Assembly: GCA_022447205.1 (NCBI GenBank)
Contig: JAKVBQ010000003.1
Coordinates: 1-64,000 of the forward strand
DNA: 64,000 nucleotides
Direction: 5' to 3'
Source of the DNA: Phycisphaerales bacterium
Lineage (GTDB): Bacteria; Planctomycetota; Phycisphaerae; Phycisphaerales; SM1A02
Shown: positions 53,292 through 61,951 of the stretch, in pieces
Layout of the letters: every line of letters begins with the position of its first letter
Position numbering within the stretch: the first letter of the stretch is position 1
Notes under the pieces: generated by a model
The model's input: the letters and a program-made list of their open reading frames with translations, nothing else
The model's database searches: none
Told to the model about the DNA's origin: nothing
Made by a program: the position numbers and the translations under genes

Positions 53292-54143
53292 TCAGATTTT
53301 CCGGACCCTCGTCGAATCGTCTCTCGGCCAGAGATGCTTCTCACGCTTGCGCGAATCGAGCAATCTTCCTGCAAGCGTCCTGGTGAACACTCGGGTGAGT
53401 CCATAGACCACGAAGCATGGAAGCAGATGCGGATTGCCGAGGACCGCCATGAGACGTTTCCGTGGTGTCGTCTCCTCGGCATCGAGCAGGTTCGGGTGAT
53501 CCCTTCGGAGTTCAAGGCTCCCGGCACGAACGCGTGTCATCATCCTGACGAGATCGCGCATCGAGGCTGGACAACGGATCCGGGAGCGTGCATCGGAAAC
53601 CATCATCCTCTCGGCGGATTCGAACTGGAGCCTGACGAATCCGTCGTCCGAGATGACATCCGGGAACGCTTCGAACCTGGCGCGTCCGGTCTCGCTGAGC
53701 GCATAGGCACCGGAACCACCGATCATCGATTCGTTGTAGAAGGGCATCCTCCTCCAGGCCGCGTAGAACATCCTGACCAGGATGCTCGAACCTCCGGTTT
53801 CGAAGACGGGAGCCGGGGAGACCGCAAGCGATCCACGATCGAGTGAATCGAAGAGTCTCCGGACGCAGTCCCGTTCGAGTCTCACGTCGGCATCGAGATA
53901 CAGGCGGGGATAGCTGGACACCGATTCGTCGCCCAGGTTCAGCGCCGCGGTCTTCGATGCGATTCCGGTCGTGATGACCTTCACCTGTTCGAAAGCTCCG
54001 GCGACGGCCGAGGTGTCGTCCGTGCATCCGTTGCAGACCACGACGATCTCGAGATCCCCGACGCCCTCCTGTCCGATCAAGGCGGTCAGGCAAGCATGGA
54101 TCACTTCCGCTTCGTCATGGGCTGGTATCACAACAGAAGGCAC
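53292..54143 (-). CDS. Family 2 glycosyltransferase (copy 1 of a paralogous pair)
   Basis: The 283-residue GT-A protein begins PSVVIPAHDEAEVI and has CNGCTDDTS, KTAALNLGDE, the DxD metal site in LYLDADV, and SDDGFVRLQFES. Length and motifs fit an inverting glycosyltransferase adding one sugar to a lipid-linked repeat unit. The GTG start at 54143 has GGGAGG seven bases before it. A closely similar gene lies at 56917. The end of the Alg13-like gene lies 22 bases upstream, so the two are probably cotranscribed. Confidence 0.85.
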   Translation of the reverse strand: MPSVVIPAHDEAEVIHACLTALIGQEGVGDLEIVVVCNGCTDDTSAVAGAFEQVKVITTGIASKTAALNLGDESVSSYPRLYLDADVRLERDCVRRLFDSLDRGSLAVSPAPVFETGGSSILVRMFYAAWRRMPFYNESMIGGSGAYALSETGRARFEAFPDVISDDGFVRLQFESAERMMVSDARSRIRCPASMRDLVRMMTRVRAGSLELRRDHPNLLDAEETTPRKRLMAVLGNPHLLPCFVVYGLTRVFTRTLAGRLLDSRKREKHLWPRDDSTRVRKI

Positions 54144-54165
54144 GCGTGGTCCTCCCACGAACGAG

Positions 54166-54645
54166 TCAGGCTGCGTGAATGAAGGTCTTGAGGGCGGAGA
54201 TGAGTTCGCTGGAAGCGGTCGGGGACAGCGGGGCCGGCTTCGAGACCTGGTCGAGCGATTCGAGGCGCTCGATCAGTTCGGACTCGTCGAAGGCGACGGT
54301 GATGCCGCTGATCTTCCTGAACATCCTGGCCGTCGCTATCTGGTGGTCGTTCCTCGTCTCGCGGAGCCTCGCGGTTCTGGGAAGCACGATGATCGGCTTC
54401 TCGTGCTTCATGGCGGCAAGGATGCTGCCGATGCCGGCATGCATGACGAGGACGTCCGCATCGGCGACGCGTTCCGCGTATTCGTCCGGTTCCAGGAGCA
54501 GGGAGTAGTCGCTGTTCTCGGGGCGCCATGACGTCGATCCGATCTGCATGAAGACGTCCTTGCGGTCCCTCCGACCACACCATTCGTCGACCGTGCGACA
54601 GAGCCTGTCGAACGGCATCTGCATTCCAACACTTACGAAGATCAC
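54166..54645 (-). CDS. Alg13-like glycosyltransferase subunit (PssE/EpsF type)
   Basis: The 159-residue protein is one C-terminal GT-B half: MIFVSVGMQMPFDRL, VLVMHAGIGSILAAMKHEKPIIVLPR and a terminal helix. Alg13-type subunits supply the nucleotide-sugar binding half and need an Alg14-type membrane partner to work. The partner is encoded immediately upstream, overlapping by four bases (ATGA). In bacteria such pairs add the second sugar to lipid-linked intermediates. Confidence 0.85.
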   Translation of the reverse strand: MIFVSVGMQMPFDRLCRTVDEWCGRRDRKDVFMQIGSTSWRPENSDYSLLLEPDEYAERVADADVLVMHAGIGSILAAMKHEKPIIVLPRTARLRETRNDHQIATARMFRKISGITVAFDESELIERLESLDQVSKPAPLSPTASSELISALKTFIHAA

Positions 54646-55700
54646 AGGACGTTCCCCTTGTACTGCGCGCCATCATTGGTTGCCAGTTTCGGCCACTGCG
54701 TGAGGAGCAGGTCGATCCACCGCATCGCCTTGCTGCCCGACATCGACAATTCATCCGCATTGGCGATCGAATCAACCCAGCAGGATCGGATTCCCAGCAT
54801 CTTGCCGGCGATGCATGCCATGTAGCCGGGTGCGGCTCCGGTCGTGATGATGACGTCCGGACGTTCCCGCATCAGTATCCGCGTGACGACGAGGAAGGAC
54901 CAGGGGATCTTTCCGATGTTCCAGCGAGTGAGATCGGGAATACGGCGGTATCGATAGCCGGCCTTCTCGACACCCTTCCTGTGCCCCTCGTTCACGGAGC
55001 AGAAGCAGACATCGCAATTGTCGAATGCGGGGTGCAGTCTCATCAGTTCGATCCAGTGTCCACCCCCGGAGCTGACGGCGAACACACGAGGTATCGCGAC
55101 TTCGCTCTTCGGAATGGCCTTCGGCCTTGGAGGTGGCGTGTCGATCCTGGAGACATCCAGTTCATCCTCGGGATCCTGGTCCCACTCATCGTCCCTCATG
55201 AGATCGTCGCTGGCGATGACGTTCCCGAAGTAGAGAGGTCCGTCCGGATCAGCAAGGTGCTCCCATTGCGTGAGCCAGAGGGTCGACCACCGCCGCGCCT
55301 TGCGACCGGACATGGACAGCTCGTCGACGTTGGCGATCGAGTCGATCCAGCAGGTCCTCTTGCCGAGGAGCTTGCCGACCACGAGTGAGAGGTAGCCTGG
55401 TGCGGCACCGGTGGTCACGATCGTGTCCGGTCGGGTCCGGATCACCAGCATGATGATTCGCAGCAGGAGCCAGAAGAGCTTCAGCTTGTTCCAACGAGTC
55501 GCATCGGGAAGGACCTTGAACCGTGCATTGTCATCATTGAGATCGATTCGACTGGATTTCAGAACCGTTGCGTACGTGACGTCACAGCCCTCGAACGCGG
55601 GTTGCAGTCTCAGGAGCTGCACCCAGTGCCCACCGCCGGAACTCACTGCGAGGACGCGCGGTCTCCTTCGCGGCTTGTTGTCGGAACGAGCTTGAGTCAT
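54642..55700 (-). CDS. Tandem Alg14-like protein (two PssD-type domains in one chain)
   Basis: This 352-residue protein contains two copies of the Alg14/PssD domain. The blocks AVSSGGGHW (18-26 and 208-216), TRWN, TTGAAPGY, SIANxDELSMSG, LTQW and GNV recur in the same order in residues about 14-165 and 205-352. A charged, Pro-rich linker (about 165-203) joins them. Ordinary Alg14 proteins have one such domain of 150-200 residues. Only one Alg13-type partner is encoded, directly downstream. The first copy lacks nothing obvious relative to the second. A TAGGAC hexamer six bases before the ATG may be its promoter. Confidence 0.88.
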   Translation of the reverse strand: MTQARSDNKPRRRPRVLAVSSGGGHWVQLLRLQPAFEGCDVTYATVLKSSRIDLNDDNARFKVLPDATRWNKLKLFWLLLRIIMLVIRTRPDTIVTTGAAPGYLSLVVGKLLGKRTCWIDSIANVDELSMSGRKARRWSTLWLTQWEHLADPDGPLYFGNVIASDDLMRDDEWDQDPEDELDVSRIDTPPPRPKAIPKSEVAIPRVFAVSSGGGHWIELMRLHPAFDNCDVCFCSVNEGHRKGVEKAGYRYRRIPDLTRWNIGKIPWSFLVVTRILMRERPDVIITTGAAPGYMACIAGKMLGIRSCWVDSIANADELSMSGSKAMRWIDLLLTQWPKLATNDGAQYKGNVL

Positions 55701-55706
55701 GCGTGA

Positions 55707-55712
55707 GTCCTA
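55707..55712 (-). promoter_or_regulatory. Possible -10 element before the tandem Alg14 gene
   Basis: On the minus strand TAGGAC, within GATATAGGACT, lies six bases before the ATG at 55700. No ribosome binding site is seen. The final base departs from the TAnnnT pattern, so support is weaker than for the other sites. Confidence 0.25.
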
Positions 55713-55864
55713 TATCCCGGGTCGGCGAGGAGGCATGCAGCAAGCTCGTCAGCCGCCCGTTCATGCTCCGCCCAGAGACATCTTCGGCATGAACCGCCTT
55801 CGGACTCTGTTAACTCGTCAAAAGACGGGGCAATTCTCCGTGAACGGAGTGGTGTCCATGTGAA

Positions 55865-55895
55865 CAGGACCCTGCAAGAGGCAAGCAGGGCCCTG
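55865..55895 (-). terminator. Hairpin after the thioester-like PEP-CTERM gene
   Basis: An 11-bp stem with one mismatch (arms 55865-55875 and 55885-55895) and a nine-base loop lies about 33 bases after the stop codon at 55929. There is no thymine run on the minus strand. It may mark the end of the PEP-CTERM transcript before the Alg14/Alg13 genes. Confidence 0.45.
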
Positions 55896-55928
55896 GGTGT
55901 TGCTTGATTCCTTTGTCGGGTCCTTGCC

Positions 55929-56702
55929 TCAGCGGAGCTTGCGCCTGAGGAAGGCGGCTCCGACAAGACCGATGCCGGCGAGGATGCCCGGCATGGGAAG
56001 GGGGACCACCATCAGCTGGTCCTGCCTTGCCGGGTTCGTCAGGCCGATGACGTTCCCGTTGGTGTTCAGCCATCGGTTCTCGCCGAGTGCGGACATGATC
56101 AGATTGGCGGCCTCGCTGGTGTCGTTTGAATCCGCCAGATCGGCCCTGAATGCACCGAGTTCGAGCGAGAGTTGCGATGCCGCATCGTTGATGGTGACGT
56201 CACCTATGTTCTCGTTGATGATCTCCCAGACGACAAGCTGAAATGCGCTTGCCGCGGTCTCGTAGTCGAATTGATCCGTCAGGGCGGTGCCGTCCATGAG
56301 ATACCCGCTCGTCGTGTCGATGAACCTCGCGTACAGGTCGTTCACCAGACCGGCCTGCGCCTCGTTCATCGGACCTGGATACGGCGGGGATTCCGGGACC
56401 TCGGTGAGATCCTGGTGCATGTCGAAGGTGTATTCCTCACCAAAGGTGACGTTCTCGTAGATCTGGATGCAGTAGGTGACGACTTCGTCGCCGTACTGGT
56501 TGGTCCAGAGTCTCTCGCCGGTCGTGATGTTGTCGATGTAGTTGACTTCTGCACTGCTTCCGGAGTCGAGTCGACCATCCATCGCGATGCTGTAGATGCC
56601 ATACGCACCCATCTCGTCGAGACGCAGTGAGATCTGATCAGCCGATGCAATCGACGCCGTGAAACCGATGAGGCACGGTACGACCAATGTTCTGTTCATC
56701 AT
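55929..56702 (-). CDS. PEP-CTERM protein with thioester-domain-like signature
   Basis: The 257-residue protein has a signal peptide (LVVPCLIGFTASIASAD), a beta-rich body and the sorting tail VPLPMPGILAGIGLVGAAFLRRKLR region (a PEP-CTERM variant: Pro-rich motif, hydrophobic helix, basic end). The body has VTYCIQIYENV (Cys78) and, about 75 residues later, AASAFQLVVWEI (Gln155). This pair matches the Cys and Gln of surface thioester domains, which form an internal bond that can react with host or matrix amines. It sits between two glycosyltransferase groups, so it may be a substrate of the local exosortase. The ATG at 56702 is the first of two adjacent ATGs. Confidence 0.78.
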   Translation of the reverse strand: MMNRTLVVPCLIGFTASIASADQISLRLDEMGAYGIYSIAMDGRLDSGSSAEVNYIDNITTGERLWTNQYGDEVVTYCIQIYENVTFGEEYTFDMHQDLTEVPESPPYPGPMNEAQAGLVNDLYARFIDTTSGYLMDGTALTDQFDYETAASAFQLVVWEIINENIGDVTINDAASQLSLELGAFRADLADSNDTSEAANLIMSALGENRWLNTNGNVIGLTNPARQDQLMVVPLPMPGILAGIGLVGAAFLRRKLR

Positions 56703-56916
56703 CTTTCTACCGCCAAACCAATCGAGTCCGGTGTGGGTGGCATGTCTTGTAAAGACCCTGGAATGGGGGAATTCCGCCACCTCACCGGTTTCACAGAAGG
56801 TATCCACCTGCCGCTGCGATCGAACACCAAACCGGTCATTTGGAGCCGAGTCGAAGCCTTCTTCGGATGATCGGAACCATTACACGGACGTGTCTTCCGT
56901 TATCGGAGAACGCCGT

Positions 56917-57756
56917 TCAGCCGGCACGACTCGTGTCATCCCTGTCCCACTGGGCGAGTCTTCCCGAACGTGCCTTGCGCGTGACCCGTCTCCTGATCGA
57001 ACGCTTCGTCCATGCATACACGGCGAAACAGGGCCACAGGTGAGGCCGCGCAAGCACCGTTCCGATGCCCGCAGACCGTGAGGTCTCCTCTCGACCAGCA
57101 AGTTCGGGGAACTCCCGGTGCAGTTCATCGGTTCCGGCAAGGACCCTCGACTTGATGCTGACGAGCTTGTCCAGCCTGAGTGGCGTGCGCACGATGAATC
57201 CGGATCCACCGGTGCATCGTCGTTCCGATGATTCGAACTGGAGCCGAACGAAGCCGTCGTCGGCGATGATGTCTGGGAAGCGATCGAAGCGCGACCGGCC
57301 CTGTTCACTCAGCGCATAGACGCCGGATCCGATCATCGAGTCATTGAAGTACGGAACCTGTTCCCAGGCCTTGTAGAACATGCGCACGGCGATCGAAGCG
57401 CCGGAAGTGTCGAACACCGGCCTTGGCGCCGCGGCATGGATATTGCCATCGATCGTTCGAAGCGTCTCGCTCAACGCTCCCGGCATGAGCTCGATGTCGG
57501 CGTCCAGGTACATCCTTGGGAAGCGGGTCGCCGCCTCGTCACCCAGGTTGAGTGCGTTGCTCTTCGACGGTACATCCGTCTCGATTACCGTGATGATCGG
57601 ATCGAAATTTCCTGCGATTCGTGCGGTCTCGTCGGAGCATCCGTTGCAGACCACGATGACCTCCAGGTCATCCGGCCTGGGTTCGAGCAGGACCGAACGA
57701 AGACAGCGTTCGATGACCGCCTCCTCGTTGTGTGCTGGGATGACGATGGAAGGCAA
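56917..57756 (-). CDS. Family 2 glycosyltransferase (copy 2 of a paralogous pair)
   Basis: The 279-residue GT-A protein mirrors the gene at 53292 throughout: PSIVIPAHNEEAVI, CNGCSDETA, KSNALNLGDE, MYLDADIEL (DxD) and ADDGFVRLQFESSER. It should add a sugar to the lipid-linked repeat unit. The start is TTG at 57756, with AAGGGG nine bases upstream; the alignment with copy 1, which starts with GTG at the equivalent codon, supports this choice. The acetyltransferase gene ends 13 bases upstream. Confidence 0.85.
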   Translation of the reverse strand: MPSIVIPAHNEEAVIERCLRSVLLEPRPDDLEVIVVCNGCSDETARIAGNFDPIITVIETDVPSKSNALNLGDEAATRFPRMYLDADIELMPGALSETLRTIDGNIHAAAPRPVFDTSGASIAVRMFYKAWEQVPYFNDSMIGSGVYALSEQGRSRFDRFPDIIADDGFVRLQFESSERRCTGGSGFIVRTPLRLDKLVSIKSRVLAGTDELHREFPELAGREETSRSAGIGTVLARPHLWPCFAVYAWTKRSIRRRVTRKARSGRLAQWDRDDTSRAG

Positions 57757-57769
57757 GGCGTTGACCCCT

Positions 57770-58414
57770 TCAGGCTCCGCAGTCCTCAGGCTTGCGTTGC
57801 AGGACGACTCGGGCGGGCGAGCCCATGGCGATCGCGTAGGGCGGGATCTCTCCGTTGACCAGGGAGCCCGGTCCGATGATCGCACCCTCGCCGATCTTCG
57901 AGCCGGCCAGGATCACGCAGCATGAATAGATGACCGCACCTCTGCCGATGTGTATCGCGTTGCCCTGGGGGGGCTTGATCTCGCCGGTACCGGGGGTCTT
58001 GAACTGGTACTTCGCGGCGGTGACGAAGGTATGCGGTCCGACCGCGGCCCAGTCCTCGATCTCGATTCCCGATCCGTCCTCCGCCGCCCACAATGTCGCG
58101 TGCTCCGCGATGCGGACATGGGAGCCCAGTCGGATGAACTCTCCATTGGCGATCGACACGTTCGGCGCGATCCGGACGTCGCTTCCCTTGCGGATCCTGC
58201 CGACCTGCCCCGCATGCGAGTAGTTCATGTAATGCAGGATCCTGATCAGCTGGATCCAGGTCCTCGGGTCCAGGAGAGAAAGGATCACCCCGATGGATCT
58301 CAGCCGACCTGATCTTGCCTGGAGTGATTTCAATCGAGCCATTTGAAGCAGTCCATTCCGAGGAACCCTCGAACAGCGAGGTTCCGGTCCGAGGTTTGCG
58401 ATCGTGTCCGCCAC
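57770..58414 (-). CDS. Hexapeptide-repeat (left-handed beta-helix) acyltransferase
   Basis: The 214-residue protein has a helical N terminus and a run of hexapeptide repeats from about 80 (VRIAPNVSIANGEFIRLGSH, then AVIYSCCVILAGSKIGEGAII), ending with PPYAIAMGSPARVV, a common tail of WcaF/CatB/LacA-type O-acetyltransferases. It probably acetylates a sugar of the repeat unit with acetyl-CoA. The start is GTG at 58414 or ATG at 58342; neither has a clear ribosome binding site. The upstream glycosyltransferase gene ends 10 bases before. Confidence 0.82.
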   Translation of the reverse strand: MADTIANLGPEPRCSRVPRNGLLQMARLKSLQARSGRLRSIGVILSLLDPRTWIQLIRILHYMNYSHAGQVGRIRKGSDVRIAPNVSIANGEFIRLGSHVRIAEHATLWAAEDGSGIEIEDWAAVGPHTFVTAAKYQFKTPGTGEIKPPQGNAIHIGRGAVIYSCCVILAGSKIGEGAIIGPGSLVNGEIPPYAIAMGSPARVVLQRKPEDCGA

Positions 58415-58424
58415 CCGGGGCGGG

Positions 58425-59354
58425 TCACGCCCATTCCCTTCTTCGGCGCAGCAGGGCCATCGACGCCCGTGGATTCCTGCGACCGGTCAACAGGTACTGA
58501 AGGGTCCCCACGAGGGCAAGAAGGGTCACCCTCATGTCGATGAGCAGGCATGCCGCCCTGGCCCCCATCGGACCGAAGTGCTTGCGGTGGTACTGGCGCT
58601 CGGCCTTCAGCAACTGGATCCTTCGATCCTCGCTCTTGATCGGCGCCGAACCGCCCCCGTCATGGATGATTCTGGAGTCCGGGGTCAGCAGTGGCCTTGC
58701 ACCTTTCATGCGAGCCCTGACACAGAGGTCCGCCTCTTCCGCAAACAGGAAGTAGTCGGGATCGAATCCCTCGAGTTCGATCCAGAGGTCCGCGTCGATG
58801 AGGAGATAGCACCCCGTGATGATGTCGACTTCCTTGACGCTCATCCGGTCGTACTTCGGATACGGTCGTGGGTTGAAGAGATTGGAGTGGGAGAAGAACT
58901 TGGAGAGCGCGGTGCAACTGCAGAACACGGACCACAGCGTGTAGTCGGACCAGCAGTTGTAGGTGTTCTTGGATCCGTCCCTGAAGACGTGCCTTCCGCC
59001 CCACATTCGGTTGTCCGGGTTCTCACCGGCGAAATCGAGCAGCTTGTCTATCGCCTTGTCCAGGATCACGGTGTCCGGGTTGAGCAGCAGGATCCTGCTG
59101 CCGCAGGCCACCTTCGACGCCTCGTTGTTGGCCCGTGCGAATCCCAGGTTCTCCCCGCTCTCGATGATGGTGACCTGCGGGCACTGCTCCCGGATCGCCT
59201 CGGCGGAGCCGTCACTCGAGTCATTGTCGATGACGATCACCTCGAACGTGTGTTCCGTGGTCTGGTCGAAGATGCTCTCGATGCACTCGACCGTCATGTC
59301 TCGCGTGTTGTACGAGACGATCAGTATGGAGACATCGATGGCTTGATCGTTCAC
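58425..59354 (-). CDS. Family 2 glycosyltransferase, rhamnosyltransferase-like (WbbL type)
   Basis: The 309-residue protein starts VSILIVSYNTRDMTVECI and has VIDNDSSDGSAEAI, ENLGFARANNEA, LLLNPDTVI (DxD equivalent), GCYLLIDADLW and FLFAEEADLCVRARMKG. These are features of the WbbL-like group that often uses dTDP-rhamnose. That would fit the rfb genes in the same cluster, though the donor is inferred. A C-terminal hydrophobic segment (LLIDMRVTLLALVGTLQYLL) may touch the membrane. The start overlaps the Wzy stop as ATGA. Confidence 0.87.
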   Translation of the reverse strand: MNDQAIDVSILIVSYNTRDMTVECIESIFDQTTEHTFEVIVIDNDSSDGSAEAIREQCPQVTIIESGENLGFARANNEASKVACGSRILLLNPDTVILDKAIDKLLDFAGENPDNRMWGGRHVFRDGSKNTYNCWSDYTLWSVFCSCTALSKFFSHSNLFNPRPYPKYDRMSVKEVDIITGCYLLIDADLWIELEGFDPDYFLFAEEADLCVRARMKGARPLLTPDSRIIHDGGGSAPIKSEDRRIQLLKAERQYHRKHFGPMGARAACLLIDMRVTLLALVGTLQYLLTGRRNPRASMALLRRRREWA

Positions 59355-60739
59355 GATCCGTTTTCTCCAGTGGGATCATGCATGGTCGGTGCCTGTCCGT
59401 TTCCGGGGCCATGCGCCACGCTCCTGCGCCGGGTCTTTCTGTTCCATTCGAGGGTACCAAGCGAAGCCGCGATTCCAAAGGTCAGGTAGAAGGGCACGAG
59501 TGCCTGTCCGTAGACCGAGACGGCGATCGCCATCACGGCCACGGTCAGCACGGCGGCACCCACGCCGTACGCCAGATAGAGTTCCTCTCGATCGCGGGCT
59601 GCCCGTATCGTCCTGCCTGCGGCATAGAAGGCCATTGTGATGATCGCGAACTCGAGGACCAGGGCCACGATCCCGCCATTGACCGCGGTTATCACGTAGT
59701 CGCATGTGATGTCCCTGAACGCACGGTTGTATTTCGTTTTCGATCCATAGAGCGCCCAGTCACTGAAGTTGGACACTGCACCGTCGATGAGTATGTAGCG
59801 ATGCCTTCCGGTCGATCCAGCCACGAAGGAGAAGTTCGTGAAGATGAAGGCGTGCACGCCGGTCGGGTGGATCAGGTGGATGAATGCCAGTCCGAGGAAG
59901 AGGACCCACCGGATCAGCCTGAGGTGCATTCGGTAGGGGAAGCAGCACCATGCCCCCAAAGTGACCAGGAAGCCTGCGATCGGAGTGCTGCTGCTCGTCA
60001 TCAGGACGATGATGAAGGAGGAGATCGTCCCGAACCAGCCGCATATGAGCGCCTTCAGTGTCTTCTTCCCGCTCAGGATCACGCCTATGAACATCGCCGC
60101 GAACGTCGACCAGAACATGCCGGCGATGATCGGATGCGTGAACGCCCCCTGGGCGCGGATGTTGCCGTCCCTGATGAACGTCGTCTCGGGGACGCCTCCC
60201 AGCAGGCTGAAGAAGTTCCACTGCGTCATCTGTTCGACCGTGAAGAACACCATGACGGGAATGGATGCGATCGCCGCTCCCAGCATCAGCGATTTCAGGT
60301 CCTCGAAGTCCCGGATGAGCGTCCTGCCCACCATGTAGATGCAGATGATGTCGACAGCTCCGCCCATCTCGCTGATGTACTTGTGTCCGCCCTCGCGCAG
60401 GCCTCCGGCCAGGACCATGGTCAGTGAGAAGGCGATCACGCACCAGTCGATGAGTCTGAACCTGGTGTTCGTGAATTCACCGAGGATGATGGCCCTGAAG
60501 ACGAGAAGGATCGCGATCGCTCGCTGGAAGTCGAAATCGAGGGTGAGGAAGGCGAACCTCTGGGCGGGTGAGATGAAGCATGCGATGAAGATCAGTGCCC
60601 ACGCCGCGTACTTTTTCGGCACGATGAACGACCAGCATGCAGCGATGAAGAACAGCGCGCCACCGAGGGGGTGCACGATGTTCGTGCCGAGCTGGTCGGC
60701 GAATGACTGGAACGTCTTGACTGGGTCTTTGTCGGGCAT
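59351..60739 (-). CDS. O-antigen ligase/Wzy-like polymerase
   Basis: The 462-residue protein is mostly membrane helices (about eleven), with a large loop in the second half holding the stretch from GSTGRHRYILIDGAV to ITCDYVI, as in O-antigen polymerases and ligases. It probably polymerises repeat units on the periplasmic face. The ATG at 60739 starts MPDKDPVKTF; an in-frame ATG at 60781 is possible. The protein family is poorly conserved, so Wzy is assigned from topology and context. The downstream gene overlaps by four bases. No flippase (Wzx) gene is in the window. Confidence 0.75.
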   Translation of the reverse strand: MPDKDPVKTFQSFADQLGTNIVHPLGGALFFIAACWSFIVPKKYAAWALIFIACFISPAQRFAFLTLDFDFQRAIAILLVFRAIILGEFTNTRFRLIDWCVIAFSLTMVLAGGLREGGHKYISEMGGAVDIICIYMVGRTLIRDFEDLKSLMLGAAIASIPVMVFFTVEQMTQWNFFSLLGGVPETTFIRDGNIRAQGAFTHPIIAGMFWSTFAAMFIGVILSGKKTLKALICGWFGTISSFIIVLMTSSSTPIAGFLVTLGAWCCFPYRMHLRLIRWVLFLGLAFIHLIHPTGVHAFIFTNFSFVAGSTGRHRYILIDGAVSNFSDWALYGSKTKYNRAFRDITCDYVITAVNGGIVALVLEFAIITMAFYAAGRTIRAARDREELYLAYGVGAAVLTVAVMAIAVSVYGQALVPFYLTFGIAASLGTLEWNRKTRRRSVAHGPGNGQAPTMHDPTGENGS

Positions 60740-60976
60740 CGGTGCATCTGCCCCTGAGGGGCGTGACGGCCCTCCCATCATTCGCCGGGATGAGCCACTG
60801 GTTCATTCATTGTTTTCGGCATCTCCGGACCGGTGCCACGGGAATCTGTTCGATTCTTGTCTCATTGGATGAGGGAGCCCTGCCCCAGGTCCGCTCCTTG
60901 ATGCCAGTCGTGCGTGTTTCGACGTCCAGGTTCCCGATAACACGAGGTTCTGGGACGTTTCCCCGGTTCGGCCCCA

Positions 60977-61798
60977 TCAGGATGATGTGATGTCGTCCTC
61001 GAAGACCTCTTCGAGGGTCACGATCCTTCGGCCTGCCTGCCGTGCCTGCTCGATCAGTTCGCGGGTCACGGACAGCGTGTGCTCCTCGAGGCGATCCGAG
61101 CCCCGGTCGGAATCATGAAGCAGGACCACGCCCCCGTCCTCGATGAGTTCGTCGATCAGCGTCTGGCGTGCCTCGGGGGTGGTCCTCGATGCCACCAGTT
61201 CATCCTCTCCTCTCACCGCTCTTCGGCTCTCGCCTCCGAGACGACTTCCGAGGATGCGCCCGAAACGAACCCTGCCCGGGACCGAACCGGTGTCGCCCGA
61301 GTCATGTGTCCACCACACGGTTCGACATCCGTTGGATCGGGCGGCAAGCAGTGTTCCGAGAGTCGCCTTGCCGTAGGGCGGGCGGTAGAAGTTCGACCTG
61401 ATTCCCAGTTCCTGCAGGCATCCGATGCCACGCAGGCAGTCCAGAATGCCGTGCCAGGGCGTGGACTTCAGGGCATTGCAATGCTTGTCGGAGTGTGAGC
61501 CGATCGCGTGGCCTCCCGCCGCCAGCCGACGCACCTCGTCCGGTCGAAGTCCCGCCTCCCGACCGGTGACGAAGAAGGTTCCCTTCGCATCCAGGCGATC
61601 GAGTTCCTCCAGCAATCGAGCAGTGAGCGCTTCCGAGGGTCCGTCGTCATAGGTCAGTGCGATCAGTCCGCGTTCTCGGCAGATGCGGCTGATCCGCCTC
61701 ACCTGGAACCCGCGGACCAGGAACGGGAGTCCGTACCAAGCGTAGAGGCAGATGACACCTGCACCCAGGACCGATGCTGACATGATCAGGACGAACAC
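60977..61798 (-). CDS. NodB-type polysaccharide deacetylase, membrane-anchored
   Basis: The 273-residue protein has an N-terminal membrane anchor (IMSASVLGAGVICLYAWYGL) and the NodB domain: LIALTYDDGPSEAL (catalytic and metal Asp), GSHSDKHC (metal His pair), RPPYGK, and the C-terminal LLHDSDRGSD. It should remove N-acetyl groups from a polysaccharide outside the cytoplasm. I chose the GTG at 61798, with GAAAGG upstream; an ATG at 61783 is possible. The longer open frame runs across the divergent glycosyltransferase start and is not coding there. Confidence 0.87.
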   Translation of the reverse strand: MFVLIMSASVLGAGVICLYAWYGLPFLVRGFQVRRISRICRERGLIALTYDDGPSEALTARLLEELDRLDAKGTFFVTGREAGLRPDEVRRLAAGGHAIGSHSDKHCNALKSTPWHGILDCLRGIGCLQELGIRSNFYRPPYGKATLGTLLAARSNGCRTVWWTHDSGDTGSVPGRVRFGRILGSRLGGESRRAVRGEDELVASRTTPEARQTLIDELIEDGGVVLLHDSDRGSDRLEEHTLSVTRELIEQARQAGRRIVTLEEVFEDDITSS

Positions 61799-61951
61799 GG
61801 AAGCGGCCTTTCGGTTGTCCTGGAGAAGGAGTGCATCAGGTCTCTCTTCGGCTTCATTGGGGCGGTGGGTCGAGTGGAACCGTGGTTCATCGACACGAAT
61901 GCGGGCAGAGGGGTCACGCGAACCCCCCCATGATGCCGATCTCCCGGAAGA

